DNA of 64,000 bases from Sphingomonas lycopersici (lineage in GTDB: Bacteria > Pseudomonadota > Alphaproteobacteria > Sphingomonadales > Sphingomonadaceae). The DNA lies in the NCBI RefSeq assembly GCF_026130605.1, contig NZ_JANFAU010000012.1:62001-126000 (forward strand). Reading direction: 5' to 3'. Below the pieces are notes generated by a model. The model was not told the origin of the DNA. It made no database searches and saw nothing but the letters and a program-made list of their open reading frames with translations. The position numbers were made by a program, and so were the translations under genes. Positions 1 through 9,351 of the stretch are shown piece after piece (positions within the stretch are counted from its first letter, which is position 1; every line of letters begins with the position of its first letter).

Positions 1-663
1 GGCGGATGCCTCGTCGAACATCATCCGGCGGAGATCGGGCTGCCCAGCGGGCATCTGCGCGGCGGCGCGCACGGCTATACCTGTTTCTTCACCGAATGTT
101 TCATCGACGAGCTGGCGCATCGCGCCGGGGCGGAGCCGATGTCGTGGCGGATCGGGATGCTGCGCGACGCGCGGCTCGCGCGTTGCCTGTCGACCGCGGC
201 GTCGCTCGGCGGGTGGGACGGCGGCGGCGACGGCAGCGGGCAGGGAATCGCCTGCCACGCGATGGCGGGAAGCTATATCGCGGTGATGGCGGAGGCGTCG
301 ATCGACGTCTCGGGCAGCCCGCGGGTCGAGCGGCTGGTCGCGGCGGTCGATTGCGGGCGGCAGGTCAACCCCGATCTGATCCGCCAGCAGATCGAGGGTG
401 GGTTGATCTTCGGGCTCGCCGCGGCCACCGCCAGCGCGGTGGAGATCGATCGCAACCTTGTCACCGCGCGCCGGCTGGGCGACCTCGGGCTGCCGCGGCT
501 CGCCGACATGCCCGACATCACCGTCGAGCTGCTTCCGAGCAATGCCGATCCCGGCGGGGTCAGCGACCTCGGGATGGTCGCGGTCGCCCCGGCGGTGGTC
601 AACGCGCTCGCCACCGTGGCGGGCAAGCGGCTGCGCACCCTGCCGTTCGGAGCGATCGCATGA
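1..663 (+). CDS. Molybdopterin-binding subunit of a xanthine-oxidase-family dehydrogenase (IorB-like), C-terminal part
   Basis: The frame is open from the first base to TGA at 661-663, giving the last 220 residues; the start lies outside the window. The segment FTECFIDELAHRAG near residue 30 and the ending PAVVNALATVAGKRLRTLPF match the large subunit of isoquinoline 1-oxidoreductase and related aldehyde/N-heterocycle dehydrogenases, which bind Mo-pterin cytosine dinucleotide and hydroxylate substrates. In most relatives the glycine-rich motif before the end reads GGxGExG and supplies the catalytic Glu; here it reads GGVSDLG (553-573). The substrate cannot be told. The stop overlaps the hemH start (ATGA), so the two are probably co-transcribed. 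Confidence 0.8.
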   Translation, partial: GGCLVEHHPAEIGLPSGHLRGGAHGYTCFFTECFIDELAHRAGAEPMSWRIGMLRDARLARCLSTAASLGGWDGGGDGSGQGIACHAMAGSYIAVMAEASIDVSGSPRVERLVAAVDCGRQVNPDLIRQQIEGGLIFGLAAATASAVEIDRNLVTARRLGDLGLPRLADMPDITVELLPSNADPGGVSDLGMVAVAPAVVNALATVAGKRLRTLPFGAIA

Positions 664-1664
664 TCCCGGCCGATCATCCCCCGGTCGCGCCGCCGCGCGT
701 CGGCGTGCTGCTGATCAACCTCGGCACCCCCGATGCGCCCGACCCCAAGGCGGTGCGGCGCTATCTCGCCGAATTCCTCTCCGATCCGCGCGTCGTCGAG
801 CTGCCGCAATGGCTGTGGCAGCCGATCCTGCGCGGCGCGGTGCTGACGACGCGGCCGCGCAAATCGGCGCATGCCTATCAGCAGGTGTGGAGCGCGCAAG
901 GCTCGCCGCTCGCCGCGATCACCCGTGCGCAGGCGACCGCGCTGCGCGACGCCTTCGACCCGGCGGTGATGGTCGATTGGGCGATGCGCTACGGCAATCC
1001 CGCGATCGGCGATCGGCTCGCCGCGCTCAAGGCGGCGGGGTGCGAGCGCATCCTGATCGCGCCGCTCTACCCGCAATATTGCGCCGCGACGACCGCTACC
1101 GCCAACGACCGCGCCTTCGCCGCGCTCGCCGCGATGCGCTGGCAACCGGCGATCCGCACCTTGCCGCCCTATCACGACGATCCGGCCTATATCGCGGCAT
1201 TGAAGCAATCGGTGGAGGCCGAGCTGGCGCGGCTCGATTTCGCGCCCGAGGCCTTGGTCGTCAGCTTCCACGGCATGCCCGCGCGGACGCTCGCGCTCGG
1301 CGATCCCTATCATTGCCAATGCCTCAAGACCGCGCGGCTGCTCGGCGAGGCATTGGGGCGGCAAGTGACGGTGACCTTCCAGTCGCGCTTCGGCCGCGCG
1401 CGCTGGCTCGAACCGGCGACCGATGCGACGCTCGCCGCGCTGCCGGAGCAGGGGGTGACGCGGGTCGCGGTGGTCGCGCCGGGCTTCTCCGCCGATTGCC
1501 TCGAGACGCTGGAGGAACTGGCGATCCGCGGGCGCGAGACCTTCCTCGGCGCCGGCGGGCGGTCGTTCGCTTATCTGCCGTGCCTCAACGCGTCCGCGCC
1601 CGGTGTGGAAATGTTACAGGCAATCCTCGCGCGGGAGCTTGAAGGTTGGGTTCCCCGCCCGTAG
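660..1664 (+). CDS. hemH: Ferrochelatase
   Basis: 334 residues, the usual length of bacterial HemH. It inserts ferrous iron into the porphyrin ring in the last part of heme synthesis. The N-terminus VGVLLINLGTPDAP is the family signature. The metal-site His lies in SFHGMP (His204) and the conserved acidic residue in APGFSADCLETLEE (Glu282). An upstream in-frame extension is possible but shows no protein-like composition; the ATG at 660 overlaps the preceding stop as ATGA, indicating translational coupling to the molybdenum hydroxylase subunit. Confidence 0.95.
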   Translation: MIPADHPPVAPPRVGVLLINLGTPDAPDPKAVRRYLAEFLSDPRVVELPQWLWQPILRGAVLTTRPRKSAHAYQQVWSAQGSPLAAITRAQATALRDAFDPAVMVDWAMRYGNPAIGDRLAALKAAGCERILIAPLYPQYCAATTATANDRAFAALAAMRWQPAIRTLPPYHDDPAYIAALKQSVEAELARLDFAPEALVVSFHGMPARTLALGDPYHCQCLKTARLLGEALGRQVTVTFQSRFGRARWLEPATDATLAALPEQGVTRVAVVAPGFSADCLETLEELAIRGRETFLGAGGRSFAYLPCLNASAPGVEMLQAILARELEGWVPRP

Positions 1665-1696
1665 CCTTGGGCTCGGCTGTGACGAGGGAGAATCCG

Positions 1697-2419
1697 ATGG
1701 CACGTGTTGCGGTGGTGACCGGTGGGACGCGAGGGATCGGCGAAGCGATCAGCGTCGCGTTACGCGACAAGGGAGTCACGGTGGCGGCGAATTACGCCGG
1801 CAACGACAGCCGTGCGAAGGAGTTTACCGAGCGGACCGGCATCCCCGCCTATAAATGGGACGTCGCCGATTACGATGCGTGCCAGGAGGGCTGCGCGCGC
1901 GTCGCGGCGGAACTCGGCCCGATCGACATCGTGGTCAACAATGCCGGCATCACCCGCGACGGCACGATCCTCAAGATGACCTACCAGATGTGGAAGGACG
2001 TGATGGACACCAACCTTGGCGGTTGCTTCAACATGGCCAAGGCGGTGTTCCCGGGGATGCGCGACCGCAAATGGGGGCGGATCGTCAACATCGGGTCGAT
2101 CAACGGGCAGGCCGGGCAATATGGCCAGGTCAATTATGCTGCGGCGAAATCGGGCATCCACGGCTTCACCAAGGCGCTGGCGCAGGAAGGCGCGCGCGCC
2201 GGGGTCACGGTCAATGCGATCGCGCCGGGCTATATCGACACCGATATGGTCGCGGCGGTGCCGGCCGACGTGCTCGAGAAGATCGTCGCCAAGATCCCGG
2301 TCGGCCGCTTGGGCCAGGCCGAGGAAATCGCGCGCGGCGTCGCCTTCCTGTGCTCGGAGGAGGCGGGGTTCGTCACCGGATCGACGCTGAGCATCAACGG
2401 CGGGCAGCATATGTACTGA
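1697..2419 (+). CDS. phbB: Acetoacetyl-CoA reductase (SDR family)
   Basis: 240 residues, the typical length of PhbB. It reduces acetoacetyl-CoA to (R)-3-hydroxybutyryl-CoA with NADPH for polyhydroxybutyrate. The Rossmann motif VVTGGTRGIG is at the N-terminus and the catalytic triad Ser134, Tyr147 (NYAAAKSG) and Lys151 is present. The start at 1697 follows a GAGGGAG ribosome site; an in-frame ATG at 1646 would overlap hemH and add unlikely sequence. FabG (3-ketoacyl-ACP reductase) is the close alternative, but the PGYIDTDMV segment and length favour PhbB. No phaA or phaC is next to it. Confidence 0.85.
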   Translation: MARVAVVTGGTRGIGEAISVALRDKGVTVAANYAGNDSRAKEFTERTGIPAYKWDVADYDACQEGCARVAAELGPIDIVVNNAGITRDGTILKMTYQMWKDVMDTNLGGCFNMAKAVFPGMRDRKWGRIVNIGSINGQAGQYGQVNYAAAKSGIHGFTKALAQEGARAGVTVNAIAPGYIDTDMVAAVPADVLEKIVAKIPVGRLGQAEEIARGVAFLCSEEAGFVTGSTLSINGGQHMY

Positions 2420-2546
2420 CGGGTGCAGGCGCGCACCGCGCGCCGGTGCCGCGACGCGGCAGCACCCGGCACGGCCGGCGGATCGCGCCAGCGAACCCGT
2501 CCGACGACGCGGGATTCACGCCCGCGTCGTGGCCCGCGCTTTCGCA

Positions 2547-2655
2547 CTCCCCTACATGGAAGGGAGGGGTCGGGGGCGGGTTGGCCGGCGAGGAGGCGGA
2601 TCGGGTGCCCCCTGCCAACCCACCCCCAGCCCCTCCCTTGTTCAAGGGAGGGGAG
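2547..2655. repeat. Intergenic inverted repeat (CTCCC/GGGAG family)
   Basis: In the 299-base gap between phbB and glnD, CTCCCCTACATGGAAGGGAG with a GGGGGCGGGTTGG stretch (about 2547-2585) is mirrored by CCAACCCACCCC and CCCTCCCTTGTTCAAGGGAG (about 2616-2655). The two halves can fold on each other and each half is itself a short hairpin. The same core recurs at 27611 and 47757. The rest of the gap shows no gene; a terminator role after phbB is inferred. Confidence 0.75.
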
Positions 2656-2718
2656 TGGCGGCGCGAATGACGAAGGAAGGTTCGACCATCCCCGCGCTTT
2701 CCTGTAACCCGGCGCGAT

Positions 2719-5466
2719 ATGTCGAGCCGTTTCGATAACCTGCCGCACCGCCGCGCGATCATCGACCGGCGTGCCTTGTCCGATCGCGTTGCCGCGCTCG
2801 ACATCGCCGATCCAGGGACCTTGCGCCGTGCGGTGACCGCCGAGCTCAAGCTCGCGCTCGACGCGGGCCGGGCGGAGATCGCGCGGCGGCTCGCCGAGCG
2901 TCCGACGCGCGGGCTGGAGGCGGCGAACGGCCAGGCGTTCCTGATCGACCAATTGATCCGCGTGCTGTTCGACGCGGTGACCCAGCGGCTCTATCCGCTG
3001 AGCAACCCCACCGCGGCCGAGCGGCTCGCGATACTCGCGGTCGGCGGCTACGGGCGCGGCGAGATGGCGCCGCATTCGGATGTCGACATCGCCTTCCTCA
3101 CCCCGTGGAAGCAGACCCCCTGGGCCGAGCAGGTGATCGAATCGATGCTCTATGCCTTGTGGGATCTCGGGCTGAAGGTCGGGCATTCGAGCCGCTCGCT
3201 CGACGAAATGGTGCGCCAGGCGAAGAGCGACGTGACGATCCGCACTGCCTTGCTCGAGGCGCGCTACGTATGGGGCGACGAGGCGCTCGCCGACGAAGCG
3301 GCGCTGCGCTTCAAGGCCGAGGTGCAGCGCGGCACCGAGCGCCAGTTCATCGCCGACAAGCTTGCCGAGCGCGACCAGCGCCACATCAAGATGGGCGATT
3401 CGCGCTATGTCGTCGAGCCCAACGTCAAAGAGGGCAAGGGCGGGATGCGCGATCTCCATGCCTTGTTCTGGATCGGCAAATATATCTACGACGTCGATCG
3501 CGCCGCCGAGCTGGTGGGCAAGGGGCTGCTCACCGCGGCCGAATATCGCCAGTTCCACCGCGCCGACAATTTCCTGTGGGCGGTGCGCTGCCACCTGCAT
3601 CTCATCACCGGGCGCGCCGAGGACCGGCTGACCTTCGACGTCCAGCGCGAGATCGCCGAGCGGATGCGCTTTTCCGAACGGCCGGGGCGCTCGGGGGTCG
3701 AGCGCTTCATGCAATATTATTTCCTGCAGGCGAAGACGGTGGGGACGCTGACCGGGGTGTTCATCGCGCATCTCGACGAGCAATTCGCCGCGCGCGGGCG
3801 CCGCTTCGGGTTGCCGACGATCCGCCGGCGACCGCGCAAGCTGGGCGGCTTCGTGCTCGATCGCGGGCGGCTGGCGCTGCCGCGCGACGATTTCTTCGCC
3901 GAGGATCCGGTGCGGCTGATCGAGATTTTCCAGCTCGCCGATCTGCACCGGCTGGAAATCCACCCGCTGGCGATGCGCGCGGCGAACCGCGACGCCAAAT
4001 TGGTCGACGACATCCGTGACGACCCGCGCGCCAACGCCTTGTTCCTCGACGTGCTGGCGAGCCCGCGCGACCCCGAACTGGTGCTGCGCTGGATGAACGA
4101 GGCGGGGGTGTTCGGCCGTTTCGTCCCCGATTTCGGGCGCGTCGTGGCGCAGATGCAGTTCGACATGTACCACCATTATACCGTCGACGAGCATACGATC
4201 CGCGCGATCGGCTTGCTGAGCCAGATCGAGCATGGCGAATTTTCCGACGAGCATCCGCTCTCGACCGCGATCTTCCGCCAGATCGTGTCGCGCCGCGCGC
4301 TTTATGCTGCGGTATTGCTGCACGATATCGCCAAAGGGCGCGGGGGCGATCATTCGGTGCTCGGCGCGCAGGTGGCCGAGCGGCTGTGCCCGCGCTTCGG
4401 GCTGACCCCGGCGGAGACCGAGACGGTGGCGTGGCTGGTGCGTTACCACCTGCTGATGTCGGCGACCGCGTTCAAGCGCGACCTTTCGGATTTCAAGACG
4501 ATCCTCGATTTCACCGCCGTCGTGCAGTCGCCCGAGCGGCTGCGCATGCTGCTCGCGCTCACCGTGGTCGATATCCGCGCGGTCGGGCCGGGGACGTGGA
4601 ACGGGTGGAAGCGGCAATTGCTCACCGATCTCTACGAGGCGGCGGAGGAAGTGCTGCGGCTCGGCCACAAGCAGCGCGGGCGCAGCGAGCGGCTCGAGCA
4701 GAAACAGGCCAATCTCGCACGGAGCCTGGGGTGGGACGAAAAGGCGCTGCGCGCTTATGCCCGGCGGCTGCCCGAGCCTTATTGGATCGCGGAGCCCGAG
4801 GATGTGCTGGCGTATAATGCGCGCTTCATCACCGCGGCGGGCGATGCGCAGCTCGCGATCGACGCGCAAATCTATCCGGGGCGCGATGCGACATTGGTGA
4901 CGGTCTATGCCGCCGATCACCCGGGGATCTTCTATCGCATCGCGGGGGCGATCCACCTCGCCGGGGGCAATATCATCGACGCGCGGATCCACACCACGCG
5001 CGACGGGATGGCGCTCGACAATTTCCTCGTCCAGGATCCGCTCGGGCGGCCGTTCGAGGAGGCGGGGCAGCTCAACCGGCTACGCACCGCGATCGAGGAT
5101 GCTTTGGCCAATCGCGGCAAATTGATCGACCGGCTGAAGGCCAAGGCGCCGCCGCGCGTCCGCGCCGACGCCTTCCGCATCGTGCCCAATGTGCTGGTCG
5201 ACAATCACGCTTCCAACCGCTTCACCGTGGTGGAGATCAATGCGCGCGATCGGCCGGCGCTGCTCAACCAGCTCGCGCACGCGTTGTTCCAGTCGAAGGT
5301 GACGATCCATTCGGCGCATGTCGCGACTTATGGCGAGCGCGCGGTGGATACTTTCTACCTGACCGATCTGACCGGGGACAAGATCACCGCCGGCGCGCGG
5401 GTCAAGGCGCTGGAGAAACGGCTGCTCGATGCGGCGGCGGGGGTGACGGCGGAACTGGCGGCCTAG
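2719..5466 (+). CDS. glnD: [Protein-PII] uridylyltransferase / uridylyl-removing enzyme
   Basis: 915 residues, full length for GlnD, the sensor that uridylylates and de-uridylylates PII proteins according to glutamine level. Domains in order: nucleotidyltransferase with GGYGRGE (109-115) and SDVD (120-123); an HD hydrolase domain with LHDIAKG (His535-Asp536); two C-terminal ACT domains starting near residues 728 (DHPGIFYRIAGAI) and 834 (NARDRPALLNQLA) that bind glutamine. All catalytic motifs are intact. It is separated from phbB by a repeat and converges with infC across another repeat, so it is probably transcribed alone. Confidence 0.96.
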   Translation: MSSRFDNLPHRRAIIDRRALSDRVAALDIADPGTLRRAVTAELKLALDAGRAEIARRLAERPTRGLEAANGQAFLIDQLIRVLFDAVTQRLYPLSNPTAAERLAILAVGGYGRGEMAPHSDVDIAFLTPWKQTPWAEQVIESMLYALWDLGLKVGHSSRSLDEMVRQAKSDVTIRTALLEARYVWGDEALADEAALRFKAEVQRGTERQFIADKLAERDQRHIKMGDSRYVVEPNVKEGKGGMRDLHALFWIGKYIYDVDRAAELVGKGLLTAAEYRQFHRADNFLWAVRCHLHLITGRAEDRLTFDVQREIAERMRFSERPGRSGVERFMQYYFLQAKTVGTLTGVFIAHLDEQFAARGRRFGLPTIRRRPRKLGGFVLDRGRLALPRDDFFAEDPVRLIEIFQLADLHRLEIHPLAMRAANRDAKLVDDIRDDPRANALFLDVLASPRDPELVLRWMNEAGVFGRFVPDFGRVVAQMQFDMYHHYTVDEHTIRAIGLLSQIEHGEFSDEHPLSTAIFRQIVSRRALYAAVLLHDIAKGRGGDHSVLGAQVAERLCPRFGLTPAETETVAWLVRYHLLMSATAFKRDLSDFKTILDFTAVVQSPERLRMLLALTVVDIRAVGPGTWNGWKRQLLTDLYEAAEEVLRLGHKQRGRSERLEQKQANLARSLGWDEKALRAYARRLPEPYWIAEPEDVLAYNARFITAAGDAQLAIDAQIYPGRDATLVTVYAADHPGIFYRIAGAIHLAGGNIIDARIHTTRDGMALDNFLVQDPLGRPFEEAGQLNRLRTAIEDALANRGKLIDRLKAKAPPRVRADAFRIVPNVLVDNHASNRFTVVEINARDRPALLNQLAHALFQSKVTIHSAHVATYGERAVDTFYLTDLTGDKITAGARVKALEKRLLDAAAGVTAELAA

Positions 5467-5475
5467 CGGCCCTCC

Positions 5476-5568
5476 GTCATTCCCGCGAAGGCGGGAATCC
5501 ATTGTCGCTGGCCTCTCGATAGAATCGGAACCGCGGCGCTAATGGATTCCCGCCTTCGCGGGAATGAC
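5476..5568. repeat. Inverted repeat GTCATTCCCGCGAAGGCGGG, between convergent glnD and infC
   Basis: Arms at 5476-5503 and 5541-5568 are almost perfect reverse complements (GTCATTCCCGCGAAGGCGGG..., then its mirror) around a loop of about 37 bases. Each arm contains its own small palindrome CCCGCGAAGGCGGG. The element lies between the 3' ends of glnD (+) and infC (-). Related copies are at 20831-20922 and 49960-50051. Confidence 0.85.
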
Positions 5569-5620
5569 GTGGGCGTGGTGAATGGGATTCGGCAATTCTT
5601 GGGGATTGCCGAACCGGGCC

Positions 5621-6166
5621 TTACTTCGGCGCCAGCACCATCAGCATCTGGCGGCCTTCCATGCGCGGATAGGCTTCGACCTTGGCGATTTCTGCAACCG
5701 CTTCGGCGACGCGCTGGAGCACCGCCATGCCGAGCTGGCCGTGGCTCAGCTCGCGCCCGCGGAAGCGCATCGTCACCTTGACCTTATCGCCCTCCTCGAT
5801 GAACTCGACGACCTTCTTCATCTTGGTGTCGTAATCGTGGTCGTCGATGTTCGGACGCATTTTGATCTCCTTGATCTCCTGCGTCTTCTGAGACTTGCGG
5901 GCGGCGTTCGCCTTTTTCTGCGCCTCGTATTTATATTTGCCGACATCGAGGAACTTGGCCACGGGCGGATCGGCGTTGGGCGACACCTCGACCAGGTCGA
6001 GGCCGACCTCGCGGGCCTGTTCGATCGCCTCGCGCGTGTACATCACGCCGAGATTCTCGCCCTCATGGTCGATCACACGGACCTTGGGGCTTTGAATCCA
6101 CTCGTTGAAACGGGGGCCATTCATCGGCGGCGCCTGCATCGGGCGGCGCATCATGGGCGGACGGAT
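5621..6166 (-). CDS. infC: Translation initiation factor IF-3, probable ATC start
   Basis: IF-3 binds the 30S subunit and proofreads start codons. The N-domain (RVIDHEGENLGVM) and C-domain (MRFRGRELSHGQLG, ending KVEAYPRMEGRQMLMVLAPK) are complete. The first in-frame ATG (6152-6154) lies 20 bases from the only good ribosome site, AGGAG at 6175-6179. An in-frame ATC at 6164-6166 sits at the ideal 8-base distance and gives 181 residues. infC in many bacteria uses AUU or AUC, which IF-3 itself discriminates against, so the gene limits its own translation; I therefore prefer ATC. If ATG is used the end is 6154 (177 residues). No rpmI-rplT follows. Confidence 0.93.
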   Translation of the reverse strand: MRPPMMRRPMQAPPMNGPRFNEWIQSPKVRVIDHEGENLGVMYTREAIEQAREVGLDLVEVSPNADPPVAKFLDVGKYKYEAQKKANAARKSQKTQEIKEIKMRPNIDDHDYDTKMKKVVEFIEEGDKVKVTMRFRGRELSHGQLGMAVLQRVAEAVAEIAKVEAYPRMEGRQMLMVLAPK

Positions 6167-6284
6167 AGGTACTTCTCCTGCTGATTCATCGCGCGCGATA
6201 TAAGGCTTCCCGGGCCAAACCGAAAGATGCGAAACGGCCGCCGCGATATTTGTCGCGACGGCCGTGTCCTCGGCGCAATGGCGG

Positions 6285-9062
6285 TCAGAACGCGCCGCGC
6301 AAGGTGACGCCGTACATGCGCGGTTCGCCGGGGAATCCGACGAACAATTGGTTGGCTGAGCCCGCGAAGCCGCTCGACGCCGGTGCGGCGACCGAGCGCC
6401 ACGTCCCGCTGCCTTGCAGCGGCATGTCGGCGCCGATCTGGAAATAGCGCTGGTTGAAGATGTTCTGCGCCCAGAACTCCACGCCCCATTTCTTGTCGGG
6501 GCCGTAGAGGCCGATGCGGCCGTTCACCACGACGAAGGCGTCCTGCACCTTTTCGAGATCGAGATCGGAGCCGGTGTTGGTGTCGCTCTGCAGCCGCGCG
6601 TCGAGGTAGAAGAGCGCGGAAAGCTTGTCGCTGACCTGCGGCGACCAGCTCACCCCGGTGGTGACGGTGTAGCGCGGCGCGTTCGACACGCTGTTGCCGG
6701 GGAGCTGGAACAGCACCGGCGACAGCGGGCGCCCGCCGGTGCCGACCAGATTGTCGCGATATTTGGCGTCGGTATAGGTCAGCGCCATATTGACCGAGAC
6801 CTGCCGGATCGGGCGCAGGAACGCCTCGATCTCGAACCCCTTGGAGATCACGCCGGGGCGCAGCCGATCGGGCGAACAGCCGCCGGTCAGCGCCGAGGCA
6901 TCGCGATCCGCGCCCTGCAGACTATCGCGGCACGACTGGATGTTGGTGACCTCGAAGTTCACGCCATTATAGGTGTTGAGCTGATAGTCGCTATATTCCT
7001 GGTAGAAGCCGGCGAGGTTGATATCGACCCCGGGCCCTTTCCATTTGAGGCCGATTTCATAAGCGTTGACCTTCTCGCTGGCGAAGGCGAGATCGGCGGC
7101 CTCGGGACGGCCGTTGCCCGGCATATTGGCCGGCAGCGCCAGCCGCGCCGCGCAGGCGGCGTCGAACGCGGTGTTGCAGGTGCGATCGAGCGCTGAATAA
7201 TCGAGGTTGAACCCGCCCGCCTTATAGCCCTTCGATGCCGAGGCGTAGATCATCAGCGTGTCGACCGGCTTGAACGACAAGACCGCGGTGCCAGTCCATT
7301 CGCCGTCGCTGAAGCGCGTGCCGGGGGACCCCGCCGCGATGCTCGGCGCGGTGCCGTTGATCACGCAGGGCAAGGCGGCGAGCGACTGGAACGGCGAATT
7401 GACGATCAGCGGGCAGAGCGTGTCGTTCTGCATCGCCACGCCTTGCAGCTTCTTGCGCTCCCAGGTGTAGCGCGCGCCGATCGTCAGCATCAATTTGTCG
7501 GGCACCACATCGAAGGTATTGTGGGTGAAGATCGCATAGTTCGAGCTGTTCTGGCGGAAATTGGAGCCGTTGCTGCCGGTGCCGTTGATCGCGATATTGG
7601 GCTGGCCGAGCACCGCAGCGAGGCTGCCGAAGCCGGGGCGCGCCGGATTGGCGATCAGCGCCTGCAAGGTCGAGCGGGCGGTGCCGGGCGGCAGCGCGGC
7701 GATCGTCCGCTGCACCACGGGCACGTTGACGCAATATTGGTTGCTCGGCAGCAGCGCGCTCGGCAGCGCCTGCGCCATCAGCAGGCAATTGGCGTAGCGC
7801 TCGTAATCCTTGCCATATTTGATGTCGTCGGAGACATCGAGCCGCTCGCTCGAATAATAGCCACCGACCAGCCAGTTGAGCCGGCCGTCGAACGCCTCGC
7901 CCTGCAGCCGCAATTCCTGGCTGAACAGCCGGAAGCGGCGATCGAGATTCTGCCGGTTGAGGATATCGAGCGCGTTGAAATCGCCGTCCTGCCCCTGCTT
8001 GTTCTTGTAATCGCGATAGGCGGTGATCGAGGTCAGGTTGACGCTGCCGAGCTTGTAGTTGATCTCGCCCGAAAGCCCCCAATCCTCGCTTTTCGAGGTA
8101 TAGGGCACCCCGGGCGAATTGGGCACGCCGTAGACGAAACGCTCGCCGCCGGGGATCGCCGGGTAACTCGCGCCGAGCGCCTGGAGCAAGGGCAGCAAGC
8201 TATTGGGCGAGACCGCGACCGATCCGTTGGGCTGCCGCGTCAAATTGCGCGTCGGGCCGAGCAGCACGCCGCCGCAGCAATTCTCGTTGCGCTTCGAATA
8301 ATCGCCGATCAGCCGGATCTTGAGATCGGTCGACGGCTCGAACAGGAACTGGCCGCGCGCGAGCCAGCGATCGCGGTCGTTGATATCGGGTTCGCCGGGG
8401 GTAAGCGCCTTGAGATAGCCATCGCGCTTCTGCCATACCCCGTCGAGCCGGACCGCGGCGTTGCTCGACAGCGGCGCGTTGAGCGCGCCGTCGACCCGCC
8501 AATAATCGTAATTGCCGTAGCTCACCGCGCCCTTGGCGTGGAAACCGTCGAGCTCCGGCCCCTTGGTGACGATATTGATCAGCCCCGCGGTGGAGTTTCG
8601 CCCGAACAGCGTGCCCTGCGGCCCGCGCAGCACCTCGATCCGTTCGATATCGCCGAGTTCGGACAGCCCGACCCCGGTGCGGCTGCGATAGACGCCGTCG
8701 ATGAACAGCCCGACCGAGCTTTCGAGCCCCGGATTCTCGCCCACCGTGCCGATCCCGCGGATGCGCGCGGTGAAATTGACCTCGCTCGTCGCGCCCGAGA
8801 CGAGCAGCGACGGGGCGACCTGGTTGAGCGCGCGCACATCGGTCGCGCCGGTATTCTGGAGCGTCTCGCCCGACACCGCGGAGATCGCGATCGGCACGTT
8901 GGACAGCGCCTCGGCGCGGCGCGTCGCGGTGACGATGATGTCGCCGGGATTGTCGCTCGCGCGCGGCGCGGCCGCCGGATTGGGCTGTTGCTGGGCGAGG
9001 GCGGGGGTCGAGGCCAAGAGCGCCGCGCACGACAAAAGACGCGGCAGAACAGCACTGCGCAT
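6285..9062 (-). CDS. TonB-dependent receptor
   Basis: 925 residues. A signal peptide ends in TPALAQ near residue 24, followed by the TonB-box-like stretch DIIVTATRR. The plug domain contains VPIAISAVSGE and the conserved IERIEVLRGPQGTLFGRN. The rest is beta-strand-rich barrel ending in an aromatic residue (RGAF), the usual signal for outer-membrane insertion. There is a GGGAG site 7 bases before the ATG. The ligand cannot be read from sequence; the RGPQGTLFGRN class in sphingomonads includes receptors for siderophores, sugars and aromatic compounds. It sits between thrS and infC, which are often neighbours, and no transport partner is close by. Confidence 0.92.
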   Translation of the reverse strand: MRSAVLPRLLSCAALLASTPALAQQQPNPAAAPRASDNPGDIIVTATRRAEALSNVPIAISAVSGETLQNTGATDVRALNQVAPSLLVSGATSEVNFTARIRGIGTVGENPGLESSVGLFIDGVYRSRTGVGLSELGDIERIEVLRGPQGTLFGRNSTAGLINIVTKGPELDGFHAKGAVSYGNYDYWRVDGALNAPLSSNAAVRLDGVWQKRDGYLKALTPGEPDINDRDRWLARGQFLFEPSTDLKIRLIGDYSKRNENCCGGVLLGPTRNLTRQPNGSVAVSPNSLLPLLQALGASYPAIPGGERFVYGVPNSPGVPYTSKSEDWGLSGEINYKLGSVNLTSITAYRDYKNKQGQDGDFNALDILNRQNLDRRFRLFSQELRLQGEAFDGRLNWLVGGYYSSERLDVSDDIKYGKDYERYANCLLMAQALPSALLPSNQYCVNVPVVQRTIAALPPGTARSTLQALIANPARPGFGSLAAVLGQPNIAINGTGSNGSNFRQNSSNYAIFTHNTFDVVPDKLMLTIGARYTWERKKLQGVAMQNDTLCPLIVNSPFQSLAALPCVINGTAPSIAAGSPGTRFSDGEWTGTAVLSFKPVDTLMIYASASKGYKAGGFNLDYSALDRTCNTAFDAACAARLALPANMPGNGRPEAADLAFASEKVNAYEIGLKWKGPGVDINLAGFYQEYSDYQLNTYNGVNFEVTNIQSCRDSLQGADRDASALTGGCSPDRLRPGVISKGFEIEAFLRPIRQVSVNMALTYTDAKYRDNLVGTGGRPLSPVLFQLPGNSVSNAPRYTVTTGVSWSPQVSDKLSALFYLDARLQSDTNTGSDLDLEKVQDAFVVVNGRIGLYGPDKKWGVEFWAQNIFNQRYFQIGADMPLQGSGTWRSVAAPASSGFAGSANQLFVGFPGEPRMYGVTLRGAF

Positions 9063-9240
9063 AATCCATCTCCCGGTTTGCGGCTCTGAACAAATTATAT
9101 GGCCGCTTCGGACAGGTTATGCGGTGATCGGGGTGCGTGTCACCACCCCATCATCTCCGACACATTTTATTACAGTGGCTGCGTCGTTTTGGTCACAGAA
9201 TGACAATGCGACTGCCCTACGCATTCCGAGCAAGACCTGC

Positions 9241-9320
9241 CCCGTTCGCGCTGAGCTTGTCGAAGGGCGGCCCCAATTCTGGGGCGGCGGGACGCCCTTC
9301 GACAGGCTCAGGCGAACGGG
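9241..9320. repeat. Inverted repeat CCCGTTCGCGCTGAGC, downstream of thrS
   Basis: Arms 9241-9269 (CCCGTTCGCGCTGAGCTTGT...) and 9293-9320 (its mirror with one change) flank a short palindromic loop CCCCAATTCTGGGG. It lies just past the 3' end of thrS and upstream of the TonB receptor, so it may end thrS transcription. Other copies are at 23069, 40795 and 43955. In the rest of the 289-base gap (9063-9240) I see only a small GGGGTG/CACCCC hairpin at 9130-9149. Confidence 0.85.
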
Positions 9321-9351
9321 GCTAGGCGATCCTGATTTGGTCCGCGGTGCT

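Noticed and set aside
2230..4992. 920-codon open frame antisense to glnD
   Set aside because: It arises from the high GC content, which makes stops rare. The protein is Arg/Asp/His/Gln-rich with no domain, while glnD on the other strand has all its motifs.
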